From assembly GCA_013138595.1 (NCBI GenBank), contig WTCM01000156.1:1-37732 (forward strand): a DNA stretch of 37,732 bases, in the 5' to 3' direction. The first letter of the stretch is position 1; the number at the start of each line of letters is the position of its first letter. Made by a program: the position numbers and the translations under genes. Positions 26,568-35,719 of the stretch are shown one piece after another. The stretch is from Methyloprofundus sp. (GTDB taxonomy: Bacteria > Pseudomonadota > Gammaproteobacteria > Methylococcales > Methylomonadaceae). Under the pieces are notes generated by a model. The model was given only the letters and a program-made list of their open reading frames with translations. It was not told the DNA's origin and made no database searches.

Positions 26568-27293
26568 ATGCAAAGGAAAAAAGTGGGCTGGTCATCTTGG
26601 GGTAAGACTCATGTCGGCATGCAACGTAAGGTTAACCAAGATGCTTTACTTGATTTAGCTGAGCAGGGCTTATGGGTGGTTGCTGATGGTATGGGAGGGC
26701 ATCACCGAGGAGATTTGGCAAGTTCTAAAATTATTGAAGCATTACAGAGTTTTAAAGCAGAAAAAAGGGCTGGGTTTGCGGTACAAAAAATTTATCAGCA
26801 ATTAGACAAAGTGAATGCTGAGCTAATTGAGTGTGCTGCGCAGTTAGGCCAGAATGTGGTGATAGGCAGTACTATTGCACTTTTATATGCCGATAAAAAG
26901 CATTGTATTATTGTTTGGTCGGGGGATAGTCGTATTTATTTATTTCGCCGTGGGACGTTAAAGCAGCTTAGTTTAGACCATAATAATGAACAAAGCTTTT
27001 TGGATCAAGGATTTAGCGCTGAAGACTTAGTGAATCACCCCTATGCACAGGCATTAGCACATGCAGTAGGTGGCGAAACTAGTGTATACTTAGATATGCA
27101 GATACAGGAAGTTAGAGAAGGTGATATTTTTCTATTATGCAGCGATGGTTTAAATAAAGAATTGAGTGACTGTGATATTGAGTCGGTGTTACAAGGATTG
27201 CCCTATCGGCAAGCGGTAGATGAGATGATGGATTTGGCTTTACAGCGAGGTGGACGAGATAATATCACCATTCTTGCCGCCAAAGTTATATGA
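26568..27293 (+). CDS. pppA: PP2C-family protein phosphatase (PppA-type)
   Basis: A 241-residue Ser/Thr phosphatase with all PP2C metal motifs: RKVNQDA (Asp25), VVADGMGGH (40-45), GDSRIYLFR (119-127), CSDGLNKEL (Asp193) and GGRDNITI (Asp231). It would remove the phosphates added by the kinase at 12882-14669, and so close the threonine-phosphorylation switch of this T6SS, as PppA does for Fha1 in P. aeruginosa. Cytoplasmic, no membrane segment. It lies 8 bases after tagF with an AGGAAGC ribosome site overlapping the tagF stop. Confidence 0.95.
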   Translation: MQRKKVGWSSWGKTHVGMQRKVNQDALLDLAEQGLWVVADGMGGHHRGDLASSKIIEALQSFKAEKRAGFAVQKIYQQLDKVNAELIECAAQLGQNVVIGSTIALLYADKKHCIIVWSGDSRIYLFRRGTLKQLSLDHNNEQSFLDQGFSAEDLVNHPYAQALAHAVGGETSVYLDMQIQEVREGDIFLLCSDGLNKELSDCDIESVLQGLPYRQAVDEMMDLALQRGGRDNITILAAKVI

Positions 27294-27427
27294 GTTTTGG
27301 TTCTCATTCTCATTCTCACCTAAATTCGTATAAAAGTGTTTTATGACTGAGCATTTGCTGTTAGTATGCAATAAAGAGTTGCAAAGAAAAATCAAACGTA
27401 TTTTTTGTTAAACGAAAAGGAAGAACA

Positions 27428-28465
27428 GTGTCGGAATTAAACTTACAGCATTTACTTGATGATATTTCCCCAGAATCCCCATGTGGAGAAAACCTTGAAG
27501 AAGATGCTGGTTTTTTTGAATTAGAGAATGCAGCAAAATTTATTGAAGAAAAGCAGATGGGCGATACCATCGTGCCTGCTGAAGAGCCTGACTGGAAAGA
27601 GGTTAGGCGCTTATCTCAGGATTTATTAGCGCGCTCACATGATATTCAAGTAGGCATTTATCTAAGTTTAGCATTATTAAGAACAGATGGTTTTGATGGT
27701 TTTAATCAGGGTCTAAGTTTACTGAGTGGTTGGTTGGAAACACATTGGGAGGAAGTTTACCCTATTCAGGATGAAGAAGATGATTATCCTATGCAGCGGA
27801 TTAATGCTTTAAGTTCTCTTGATGATTATGCCTTAGTAAGATCTGCTTTGACTCGTACAGCCCTACTCAAGTCTGACTTAGGACTATTAACATGGCGAAA
27901 TATTGAAATTGCTGAGGGTAGAGCAAAGGCAATTGAAGATGAGGTAACTTTTGAGCTATCAGTGATTAATGCCGTGTTCAGTGATGCTGATAACGAGCTA
28001 TTGCAAACAATAGCTGACTCAGTCAATCAGTCGTTAACATGGGTACAAAAGATTTTAGCCGTGACGAGTGAAAAAGCGGGGGCAGCCAATACGCCAAGCT
28101 TATCAGCACTAGAATCATTATTACAAAGTATTGTAAAATTTTTAGCTCAGCAATTTGAAGGGCAAGCAAGCGAGTCAGAAAATGCAGAAGGTGATGCTAT
28201 AGAAGCGGGTGGGTCAGCTGTTTCTACAGGTCATACAGACGTTAAGAAAAAAGGGATTCATAGCCGCGATGATGTGGATAAGGCATTAGATGAAATAGGC
28301 AAGTATTTTGAACAGTATGAGCCTTCTAGCCCTATTCCCTTCTTTTTGTTACGTGCCAAAAAACAGCTTAGAATGAATTTTATAGAGATTTTACGTGATA
28401 TGACCCCTGATGCTGTCTATCAAGCTGAAACAGTTCTTGGGGCACAAAACCAAGAAGATAATTAG
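27428..28465 (+). CDS. tssA: T6SS cap/priming protein TssA (short, ImpA-type)
   Basis: 345 residues, the size of P. aeruginosa TssA1. The ImpA N-terminal domain is clear: LLDDISPESPCGENLEEDAGF, EPDWKEVRRLSQDLLARSHDIQVGIYL, and GWLETHWEEVYPIQDEEDDYPMQR. The C-terminal part (RDDVDKALDEIGKYFEQYEPSSPIPFFLLRAKK) is the domain that binds the baseplate or sheath. It starts at GTG (27428), supported by AAGGAAG just upstream. The 134-bp gap before it holds a short TTCTCA triplet repeat and could carry an internal promoter. TssA primes and coordinates tail-tube and sheath growth. Confidence 0.94.
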   Translation: MSELNLQHLLDDISPESPCGENLEEDAGFFELENAAKFIEEKQMGDTIVPAEEPDWKEVRRLSQDLLARSHDIQVGIYLSLALLRTDGFDGFNQGLSLLSGWLETHWEEVYPIQDEEDDYPMQRINALSSLDDYALVRSALTRTALLKSDLGLLTWRNIEIAEGRAKAIEDEVTFELSVINAVFSDADNELLQTIADSVNQSLTWVQKILAVTSEKAGAANTPSLSALESLLQSIVKFLAQQFEGQASESENAEGDAIEAGGSAVSTGHTDVKKKGIHSRDDVDKALDEIGKYFEQYEPSSPIPFFLLRAKKQLRMNFIEILRDMTPDAVYQAETVLGAQNQEDN

Positions 28466-28575
28466 AGAGTATTTTAAATGAGAATATTTTCTGATGTTTT
28501 TATTAAAACATAAGTTGTATCATGGTCAGAGTACTTGATTAAAAGTACTATTTATTATCACAAAGGAGTCCACTC

Positions 28576-29103
28576 ATGGCTAAAGAAAGTAGGCAGAAAT
28601 TTATTGCCCGAAATAGAGCACCACGGGTTCAAATTGAATACGATGTAGAACTATATGGCGCTGAGAAAAAAATTGAGCTGCCATTTATTATGGGAGTCAT
28701 GGCAGATTTATCAGGGAAACCTGCTGATCCTCTTGCGCCCGTTGGCGATAGAGATTTTTTAGAAATTGATGTTGATAATTTTGATGCACGGCTTAAGTCT
28801 ATGAAGCCTCGTGTGGCCTTCCAAGTACCTAATGTTTTAACAGGGGAAGGAAACCTCAGTATTGATCTTACTTTTGAAAATATGGATGATTTCTCGCCTA
28901 CTGCTATTGCAAGTAAAGTAGAAGGGTTAAGTAGCTTACTACAGTCAAGAACACAGTTATCTAACTTATTAACGTATATGGATGGTAAGGGAGATGCGGA
29001 AGCTTTAATTGCTAAAACATTGAATGACCCTGCCTTATTACAGTCATTAGCCTCTGCGCCAAAGCCAGAAGCGAATGATAACAATAAACCTGAAGAGGAC
29101 TAG
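28576..29103 (+). CDS. tssB: T6SS sheath small subunit TssB (VipA)
   Basis: A 175-residue sheath protein: RAPRVQIEYDVELYGAEKKIELPFIMGVMADLSG is the family's N-terminal signature, followed by FLEIDVDNFDARLKSMKPRVAF and LTFENMDDFSP. With TssC it forms the contractile sheath around the Hcp tube. AAAGGAG precedes the ATG by 8 bases. The gap before it contains two copies of AGTACT in inverted orientation. The Asn/Asp/Glu-rich C-terminus is probably disordered. Two bases separate its stop from tssC. Confidence 0.97.
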   Translation: MAKESRQKFIARNRAPRVQIEYDVELYGAEKKIELPFIMGVMADLSGKPADPLAPVGDRDFLEIDVDNFDARLKSMKPRVAFQVPNVLTGEGNLSIDLTFENMDDFSPTAIASKVEGLSSLLQSRTQLSNLLTYMDGKGDAEALIAKTLNDPALLQSLASAPKPEANDNNKPEED

Positions 29104-29105
29104 TC

Positions 29106-30608
29106 ATGGCTGAAGCAGAAGTAGAAGCGACAGGCGCGGTTGCCGAAGAAGCGCAAGCAGAGAGTGGTGATTTTGCCTCTTTATTGCAACAAAATTTTAA
29201 GCCTAAATCAGACCGTGCTAAAGAGGCAGTAGAAAATGCGGTTAAGACTTTAGCAGAGCAAGCATTAATTAATGCCACATTAATTTCTGATGATGCGATT
29301 AGGTCTATTGAGGCAATGATTGCGGAAATAGATCAGATTTTAACTAAGCAGGTTAATTTAGTGTTACATCACGCAGACTTTCAAAAGCTTGAGGGTAGCT
29401 GGCGTGGTATGCATTATATGATTAATAATACCGAAACGGATGAACTGTTAAAAATCAAAGTGCTTAATATCACTAAAAAAGAAGTACATAAGACTTTGAA
29501 AAAATTCAAAGGTACCTCTTGGGATCAAAGCCCGATTTTTAAAAAGGTCTATGAGCATGAATATGGGCAGTTTGGTGGCGAACCTTTCGGTTGTTTAATG
29601 GGTGATTATGAATTTGACCATTCACCGCCTGATGTCGAATTTTTAAATGGAATTGCTGAGGTTTGTGCGGCATCACATGCACCGTTTATTGCTGCAGTGG
29701 CACCCACTTTAATGAATATGGACTCTTGGCAAGAACTTGCTGACCCTAGAGATTTAACTAAAATCTTTCAAACGGCTGAATATGCTGCATGGCGTTCACT
29801 TAGAGAGTCTGATGATTCGCGTTATATCGGCTTAGCGATGCCACGATTCCTGTCGCGCTTACCTTATGGATCTAAAACAGACCCTGTCGAAGAGTTTGAT
29901 TTTGAAGAAGATGTAGAAAATGCATCACATGATAACTATACGTGGTCCAATTCGGCATATGCAATGGCAACGAATATTAATAAGTCTTTTAAACTATATG
30001 GCTGGTGTTCGCGTATTCGTGGTATAGAATCAGGCGGTGCGGTTGAAGGCTTACCTACTCATACATTCCCTACCGATGACGGTGGAGTAGATATGAAGTG
30101 TCCGACTGAAATTGCGATTAGTGACCGACGTGAAGCTGAACTGGCTAAAAATGGTTTTATGCCGTTACTGCATAAAAAGAACTCAGATTTTGCCGCCTTT
30201 ATTGGTGCTCAATCTTTACAAAAACCATTTGAATACGATGATCCTGATGCTACGGCAAATGCAAATTTATCAGCAAGATTACCTTACTTATTTGCAACTT
30301 GTCGTTTTGCGCATTATTTGAAATGTATTGTGCGAGATAAAATCGGCTCATTTAAAGAGCGTGATGATATGGAGAAGTGGTTAAATGATTGGATCCTTAA
30401 TTATGTAGAATCTAATCCGGCAACAGCAAGTGAGGATGATAAGGCAAGGAAACCTTTAGCAGCAGCGGAAGTTGTTGTAGAAGAGGTTGAAGGCGATCCT
30501 GGTTATTACACGTCTAAGTTTTTTCTGAGACCGCATTATCAGCTTGAAGGCTTAACGGTTTCTTTACGTTTAGTCTCTAAATTACCTTCAACTAAGGGAG
30601 GAGATTAA
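29106..30608 (+). CDS. tssC: T6SS sheath large subunit TssC (VipB)
   Basis: 500 residues, the normal length. Family hallmarks: FQKLEGSWRGMHYMINNTETDELLKIKVLNITKKE, PFGCLMGDYEFDHSPPDVEFL, APFIAAVAPTLM, RESDDSRYIGLAMPRFLSRLPYG, and the C-terminal FFLRPHYQLEGLTVSLRLVSKLP. Co-assembles with TssB; the contracted sheath is later recycled by TssH/ClpV. An Ala/Glu-rich N-terminal extension (about 25 residues) precedes the conserved part. Followed by a 218-bp gap and then hcp. Confidence 0.97.
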   Translation: MAEAEVEATGAVAEEAQAESGDFASLLQQNFKPKSDRAKEAVENAVKTLAEQALINATLISDDAIRSIEAMIAEIDQILTKQVNLVLHHADFQKLEGSWRGMHYMINNTETDELLKIKVLNITKKEVHKTLKKFKGTSWDQSPIFKKVYEHEYGQFGGEPFGCLMGDYEFDHSPPDVEFLNGIAEVCAASHAPFIAAVAPTLMNMDSWQELADPRDLTKIFQTAEYAAWRSLRESDDSRYIGLAMPRFLSRLPYGSKTDPVEEFDFEEDVENASHDNYTWSNSAYAMATNINKSFKLYGWCSRIRGIESGGAVEGLPTHTFPTDDGGVDMKCPTEIAISDRREAELAKNGFMPLLHKKNSDFAAFIGAQSLQKPFEYDDPDATANANLSARLPYLFATCRFAHYLKCIVRDKIGSFKERDDMEKWLNDWILNYVESNPATASEDDKARKPLAAAEVVVEEVEGDPGYYTSKFFLRPHYQLEGLTVSLRLVSKLPSTKGGD

Positions 30609-30754
30609 GGAGCGTGTATGGCAAGCGTTTACCATAATTAATGGAGGGGCGATTTTTTAGCTATATTATTGACTATTTTTACAGCGTTTAAAGATCTGTA
30701 CCTCATTGTGCGTAAGTTCGTGCATACATACTCTTAAAGGAATGGAAAAGCAGC

Positions 30755-30781
30755 TTGATTACAAGGTTGCTGAGTAATCAA
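30755..30781. promoter_or_regulatory. 8-bp perfect inverted repeat upstream of hcp
   Basis: TTGATTAC (30755-30762) and GTAATCAA (30774-30781) flank 11 bases. It lies in the 218-bp gap between tssC and hcp, about 45 bp before the hcp ATG. No T-run follows directly, so it looks more like a regulator site or leader hairpin than a terminator. It may help hcp reach a higher level than its operon neighbours. Confidence 0.5.
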
Positions 30782-30826
30782 TGGAATGAAGAATATTTTT
30801 TTTAATTATTTTTAAGGTGAATTATT

Positions 30827-31303
30827 ATGGCTACAAGTACGTATTTAAATATCCCACCTCTTAAAGGTGAATCTACTGACACAGCTCATAAAGACTGGAT
30901 AGAAATAGAAAGTTTTAATATGAGTGTTTCTCAACCGATCTCTGGACCTAGTGGTACAGGTGGACGTTCAGCGGCACGTGCAGATTTTAGTTCTTTAGGT
31001 GTTTCTAAAAGTGTTGATACAGCCAGTTGTGATCTTAATCAGTACTGTGCTAGTGGTAAACATATTGCCAAATTAGAACTTGAAGTGTGTCAAGAAACAG
31101 GTGGGAAAGTTTGTTACTGGAAGTATACGCTAGAAGATGTCATGGTACAGTCTGTAAGCACTGGCGGTGGCGGTTCTGGTCGTCCTATGGAAAGTGTTAG
31201 CTTTGTTTTTGATAAAATCAAATGGGAATACACTGCTGTTAAAAATGACGGTAGCAAAGGCGCTGCTAGCAATAAAGAATGGGATCTTAAAGAAAATAAA
31301 TAA
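30827..31303 (+). CDS. hcp: T6SS tube protein Hcp (TssD)
   Basis: A 158-residue Hcp1-type protein: LNIPPLKGESTDTAHKDWIEIESF at the N-terminus, SGKHIAKLELEV, and the VQSVSTGGGGSGRPMESVSFVFDKIKWEY strand pair typical of the family. Hexamers stack as the inner tube and carry small effectors. AAGGTG precedes the ATG. Four cysteines (C68, C74, C88, C96) are unusual compared with the H1 Hcp of P. aeruginosa, which has far fewer; ring-to-ring or intramolecular disulfides are possible. It is set off from its neighbours by gaps on both sides with hairpins, suggesting its own mRNA level. Confidence 0.97.
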   Translation: MATSTYLNIPPLKGESTDTAHKDWIEIESFNMSVSQPISGPSGTGGRSAARADFSSLGVSKSVDTASCDLNQYCASGKHIAKLELEVCQETGGKVCYWKYTLEDVMVQSVSTGGGGSGRPMESVSFVFDKIKWEYTAVKNDGSKGAASNKEWDLKENK

Positions 31304-31324
31304 AGATCTTTGCCGTGAGGATTT

Positions 31325-31353
31325 AATCATAGCCAATATGTTGGGTTATGATT
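31325..31353 (+). other. hairpin between hcp and tagJ
   Basis: AATCATA (31325-31331) pairs with TATGATT (31347-31353) and, inside it, CCAA (31333-31336) pairs with TTGG (31341-31344) around TATG. No T-run follows. It may protect the 3' end of the hcp message or partly attenuate transcription into tagJ. Confidence 0.5.
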
Positions 31354-31400
31354 GAATTCTCGCTCTTTACTATTAAACACTGATATTTAGGCCAAACACG

Positions 31401-32210
31401 ATGACTGCAGAAGAGTACCTTAAACAAGGTGATATTAACAGTGCGTTGGAGCAATTACAGGGGCAGGTAAAAAAAGATCCTGCTAATGCTAAATTGCGTA
31501 TATTTTTATTTCAGATACTTGCCGTGATGGGGCAATGGGAACGTGCCCTAACACAACTAAAAGTAGCAGGTGAACTGGATGCAGGTGCGTTAGCGATGGT
31601 GACCATGTATAAAATGGTGATTGATTGTGAGCAATATAGAGAGCAAGTCTTTTTGGGACAGCAAGAGCCAGTTATTTTTGGCGAGCCTAATGAATGGGTG
31701 GCGATGTTAATCCAAGCGATAAAATTCAATGCACAAGGCGAACATAAGCAAGCACAAGGATTGCGTGATATGGCGTTTGAATTGGCTCCCGTTTGTTCAG
31801 GTAGTATTGATGATGTGCCTTTTGAATGGCTTGCTGACAGCGATCCACGTTTAGGGCCGATGCTAGAAGTGATGATTGGGGGGCGTTATTTGTGGTTGCC
31901 AATGGAAAATGTCACGAATATTGAAATTGATGAACCTAAAGATTTACGTGATGTGGTGTGGTTACCTGCACGATTTACATGGACGAATGGAGGAGGGAGT
32001 TATGGATTGATTCCTAGTCGCTATCCTTTTTCTTACCAGCACGATGATGCACTCGCCTTATCTAGGAAAACCGAGTGGCAAGAATCTGGTACGGGCTTAT
32101 ATACAGGTTTAGGGCAAAAATTATGGGCTACGGATGAAAATGAATATGCTTTAATGGATACCCGTAGTATACAATTTAAGAAAGCTATGATTATGGCAGA
32201 AGGACAGTAG
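31401..32210 (+). CDS. tagJ: T6SS accessory protein TagJ (ImpE family)
   Basis: A 269-residue ImpE/TagJ protein: N-terminal TPR-like helices (EEYLKQGDINSALEQLQGQVKKDPANAKLRIFLFQILAVMGQWERAL) and C-terminal GGRYLWLPMENVTNIEIDEPKDLRDVVWLPARFTW with RYPFSY, typical of the family. TagJ binds the N-terminus of TssB and is found in H1-like T6SS clusters, where it is linked to ClpV-driven sheath recycling. Its presence helps classify this locus. One base separates its stop from the tssE start. Confidence 0.94.
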   Translation: MTAEEYLKQGDINSALEQLQGQVKKDPANAKLRIFLFQILAVMGQWERALTQLKVAGELDAGALAMVTMYKMVIDCEQYREQVFLGQQEPVIFGEPNEWVAMLIQAIKFNAQGEHKQAQGLRDMAFELAPVCSGSIDDVPFEWLADSDPRLGPMLEVMIGGRYLWLPMENVTNIEIDEPKDLRDVVWLPARFTWTNGGGSYGLIPSRYPFSYQHDDALALSRKTEWQESGTGLYTGLGQKLWATDENEYALMDTRSIQFKKAMIMAEGQ

Positions 32211-32211
32211 T

Positions 32212-32868
32212 ATGGCGCGTTTGCGGGAAAAAGAGCGATTTTTACCTTCTTTACTAGATCGCTTAACGGATGATGATCCTATCAATCAAAATATCCTGCG
32301 TCAAAAGCAAAAAATAAGCCGTTTAAAAAAACAACTATCCGAATTAAAGCAACAACAGAAAAATCTTGAGGTCGTTGAATATACTGAACAAAATAAAGCC
32401 TTGAATAAGCAATTAGAAACAGAATATGTATTGTTTAATGTACTTGCTTCTGAGGTCAGTTCATTGAGCGATATTAGAGCTTGTGTGAAACGTGATTTAA
32501 ATTATTTGCTTAATGCCAATCAGTATGAACCGCACCAAGAGTTAGAATCGTACCCTAATGTACGACACTCAGTGTTAAATTATGGTGTCCCTACTTTAAC
32601 GGGTAAAACCTTATCAGGCTTAGATCGTACTCAATTAGAAGGTTTATTAGAAAATGTCCTGATTGATTTTGAACCTCGTATTATTCCTAAAACCTTAGCA
32701 GTCCATTGTCTAGTCGATAGAGATGGGGATGGCAATAATGCCATTACTTTTGAAATAGAAGGGCAGTTGTGGGCAGAGCCAGAGCCTTTATATTTACATT
32801 TGCGTACTGAATTTGAATTAGAAAGTGGCACTGTATCAGTGCACGACTTTTACCAAGGGGATAGCTAA
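32212..32868 (+). CDS. tssE: T6SS baseplate protein TssE (gp25-like) with N-terminal coiled coil
   Basis: 218 residues, longer than the usual 140-180. It opens with FLPSLLDRLTDDDP, the normal TssE start, but residues 27-72 are a lysine- and glutamine-rich coiled coil (RQKQKISRLKKQLSELKQQQ...) before the family resumes at LSDIRACVKRDLNYLLN, then YPNVRHSVLNYGVPTLTG, LENVLIDFEPRIIPKTL and FEIEGQLWAEPEPLYLHLRTEFE. TssE is the wedge component that starts sheath assembly. The stop overlaps the tssF start by one base (TAATG). Confidence 0.95.
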   Translation: MARLREKERFLPSLLDRLTDDDPINQNILRQKQKISRLKKQLSELKQQQKNLEVVEYTEQNKALNKQLETEYVLFNVLASEVSSLSDIRACVKRDLNYLLNANQYEPHQELESYPNVRHSVLNYGVPTLTGKTLSGLDRTQLEGLLENVLIDFEPRIIPKTLAVHCLVDRDGDGNNAITFEIEGQLWAEPEPLYLHLRTEFELESGTVSVHDFYQGDS

Positions 32869-34730
32869 TGGATCCTCGGCACCTTGAATATTACGAAAGA
32901 GAGCTAGATTTTGTCCGAGAGATGGGCAAAGAATTTGCGTTGCGTTATCCCAAAATTGCAGCCACCCTAGACTTAGGCAGTACTGAATGTGCTGACCCCT
33001 ATGTAGAGCGCTTATTAGAAAGTTTTGCTTTTTTAAGCGCACGTATCCATCTTAAAATGGATGCAGAATTTCCTCGTTTTACACAGCATTTATTAGAAAT
33101 AGTTTATCCGCATTACCTAGCGCCTTTGCCCTCCATGACCGTGGTGCAAGTGCAAGCCGACTTAAAAGGGGGAGTCACTGAAGAAGGCTGTGTCATACCA
33201 AGGCATACCCGCTTATTTAGCCATGCTAATATTAAAGGGCGTAGTAAGTGTGAATTTCAAACAGCGCATGAAGTAAAGTTATGGCCGATAGAGCTAGTGG
33301 AAGCGAGTTATCTCCCGCTAGGCGAAGCATTGCGTTATGCAGAAACAGAAGTTAAAGCGGTTAAATCTGGCTTACGTTTAAAGTTAAAAACAGCTTTAGA
33401 GCTCACATGGCAAGAGCTAAGTCTTGAAACTTTAAGTTTTTACTTGCACGGCAGTGGGCGTGTGCCTGCTCAACTGTACGAAATGATTGTAGGGCATGGC
33501 TTAGCTGTGATTGTACAATATGAAGGGGGGCGTACTGTCTTGCGCAAAGAGGCAATACAGGCACAGGGTTTTGATGAGCAGCAGGCTTTATTACCTCATA
33601 CAGCAGCCACTTTTCAAGGTTACCGTTTATTACAAGAATACTTTTCTTTACCTGAACGTTTTTTATTTATAGATATAGCTCAGTTAAAAGCCCCTTTACA
33701 ACAGTGTAAGCAAACAGAAATAGAAATTATTATTCTCTTAGACGCAGAGAATGCAACATTTGAAGATTTAATTGAGAAAAGTCATTTTGCGTTGAATTGC
33801 ACCCCGGCAATTAACTTATTTAATAAACGTACCGATCGAATTCATTTAAATAACCGCAGTACCGAGCATCATGTCATTATTGATAGAACCAAGCCTAAAG
33901 ATTTTGAAATATTTAGTATTCAAGAAGTAGAAGGTTTCGGTGTGGGCTCAAAAGTAGAGAAAATTTTTCGCCCTTTTTATTCACAACAACAGGATGTGGG
34001 GTATCAGCAAGATTTTGCTTATTATTCTATTAGCCGTCAAGCCTCTCTTGCCTCGTCATCATCAAGCCTAGGGAAGGTGAAATCAGATTATATAGACACT
34101 GAGGTTTATGTCTCATTAGTGGATGCGAATGAAGCACCCTATGATACTGATTTAAAACAAATTGGTATGTATGCCCTATGTACTAACCGAGATTTGCCAA
34201 AAATGGTATTGCTAGGGGAAGGAAGTACTGACTTCAATTGGGATATGAGTGCGCCGATTGAATCTATTCGTTGCCTCACCGCTTTAACTGATCCAAAGCC
34301 CTCTCATGCAACGGGCGGTATGGCTTGGCGGCTTATTAACCACTTATCGCTTAATTATTTAAGCTTGATTAATAATGATGCGCAACAAGGGGCAAGTGCC
34401 TTAAGAGATTTATTGAGGCTTTATGCTGATTATGCTGAACCCGCGGTTGCCCAACAAATTGAAGGGCTGCTTGCAGTACAAAGTAAAGCCACCACGGTAC
34501 GTGTGCCTATACCTGGTCCTATGTGCTTTGGGCGTGGGGTAGAAATTAGTTTACAATTTGATGAGTCTGCTTTTGTGGGCTCTAGTAGTTTTTTATTAAG
34601 TGCTGTGTTGGAGCGATTTTTTTGTAAATATGTCTCCATTAATAGCTTTACACAAGTCGTGGTGAATACACGAGAACGCGGGGAGATTATGCGATGGCCA
34701 GTCAGGACGGGCACTCGAGCGATACTATAG
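32868..34730 (+). CDS. tssF: T6SS baseplate protein TssF (ImpG/VasA)
   Basis: 620 residues, the family length. The N-terminus MDPRHLEYYERELDFVREMGKEFALRYPKIAATLDL is diagnostic, followed by DPYVERLLESFAFLSARIHLKMDAEFPRFTQHLLEIVYPHYLAPLPSM. Later segments include FSLPERFLFIDI, FALNCTPAINLFNKRTDRI and RCLTALTDPKPSH. Two copies with one TssG form each baseplate wedge. It overlaps tssE by one base and tssG by 37, so the wedge genes are translationally linked. Confidence 0.97.
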   Translation: MDPRHLEYYERELDFVREMGKEFALRYPKIAATLDLGSTECADPYVERLLESFAFLSARIHLKMDAEFPRFTQHLLEIVYPHYLAPLPSMTVVQVQADLKGGVTEEGCVIPRHTRLFSHANIKGRSKCEFQTAHEVKLWPIELVEASYLPLGEALRYAETEVKAVKSGLRLKLKTALELTWQELSLETLSFYLHGSGRVPAQLYEMIVGHGLAVIVQYEGGRTVLRKEAIQAQGFDEQQALLPHTAATFQGYRLLQEYFSLPERFLFIDIAQLKAPLQQCKQTEIEIIILLDAENATFEDLIEKSHFALNCTPAINLFNKRTDRIHLNNRSTEHHVIIDRTKPKDFEIFSIQEVEGFGVGSKVEKIFRPFYSQQQDVGYQQDFAYYSISRQASLASSSSSLGKVKSDYIDTEVYVSLVDANEAPYDTDLKQIGMYALCTNRDLPKMVLLGEGSTDFNWDMSAPIESIRCLTALTDPKPSHATGGMAWRLINHLSLNYLSLINNDAQQGASALRDLLRLYADYAEPAVAQQIEGLLAVQSKATTVRVPIPGPMCFGRGVEISLQFDESAFVGSSSFLLSAVLERFFCKYVSINSFTQVVVNTRERGEIMRWPVRTGTRAIL

Positions 34731-35719
34731 AGTTACTCTCTAATTTACAGCAAGACCCTTATCAATATGGGTTTTATAGTGCTTTGCGCCAATTAGAATG
34801 TTTTTATAGAGACAAACCGCGAATTGGGCATTCCGTTAAGTTGAGCGATGATGCCGTGCGCTTTGGGCAAGAGCCTAGCGTGTGTTTTTCTCCTTCGACC
34901 TTATCATCTTTTGAAATAACCGCAGGAGAAGCGGCAAAATTAAAAGTATTATTTTTTGGTGTATTTGGTCCTAACGGGCCATTACCCTTACATTTAACCG
35001 AATTTGCAAGAGGGCGAATCAGGCATTCAAAAGACGATACTTTTGCCGCTTTTGCAGATATTTTTCATCATCGTTTTTTAAGTCTTTTTTATCGTGCTTG
35101 GGCGGATAAAGAGCCCACCGTACAATTTGATCGCGATGATAGAGACCGCTTTGCTTTTTATGTTGGTTCTTTATTGGGGATAGGGGAAGCATCACAGCAA
35201 AAGCGTGATGTTGTGCCGGATTATACTAAGCTACATTTTGCCGCTCATTTAGGCTGTCACACGCATCATGCGAATGGTTTACAGGCCATTTTATGTGACT
35301 ACTTACAAATGCCCGTGAATATTCAGGAGTTTATAGGCGAATGGATGAATATACCTGTTGAGAGTTATTGTTATTTAGATGACAACCCAGCGACAGGGCA
35401 GCTAGGCGTTTCAGCAGTGATTGGCACAAGAACATGGCAATGCCAGCATAAGTTTCGCATTATTATTGGCGCACTAGACTTAAATGAATTTGAAAGTTTA
35501 TTGCCTACAGGTGATAAACTGCAACATTGTCGCAGTTTGGTGAATAACTATATTGGTTTTGAGTATAGCTGGGAGATTAATCTAGTGTTAAAAAAGCAAC
35601 AAGTACCGACAGCGCAACCAGGAAGCTATGGACAACTCGGTTGGACGAGTTGGTTAAACACTGATAAAAGAATTGTCGATAGCAGTGATTTATATCTTAA
35701 TATGGGAGAAATAGCATGA
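34694..35719 (+). CDS. tssG: T6SS baseplate protein TssG (ImpH/VasB)
   Basis: 341 residues. Family features are LQQDPYQYGFYSALRQLECFYRDKPRIGHSVKLSDDAVRFGQEP, FFGVFGPNGPLPLHLTEFARGRIRHSKDDTFAAFADIFHHRFLSLFYRAW, and CLMTGD-like ending segments with LGWTSWL. The ATG at 34694 lies inside tssF with GGGGAG a few bases upstream. It forms the wedge core with TssF, which TssK binds. The stop overlaps the tssH start by 4 bp (ATGA). Confidence 0.96.
   Translation: MASQDGHSSDTIELLSNLQQDPYQYGFYSALRQLECFYRDKPRIGHSVKLSDDAVRFGQEPSVCFSPSTLSSFEITAGEAAKLKVLFFGVFGPNGPLPLHLTEFARGRIRHSKDDTFAAFADIFHHRFLSLFYRAWADKEPTVQFDRDDRDRFAFYVGSLLGIGEASQQKRDVVPDYTKLHFAAHLGCHTHHANGLQAILCDYLQMPVNIQEFIGEWMNIPVESYCYLDDNPATGQLGVSAVIGTRTWQCQHKFRIIIGALDLNEFESLLPTGDKLQHCRSLVNNYIGFEYSWEINLVLKKQQVPTAQPGSYGQLGWTSWLNTDKRIVDSSDLYLNMGEIA

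Noticed and set aside
30622-30710. Very short ATG frames between tssC and hcp
   Set aside because: They encode only about 7 and 16 residues and have no convincing support; I treat the gap as regulatory.
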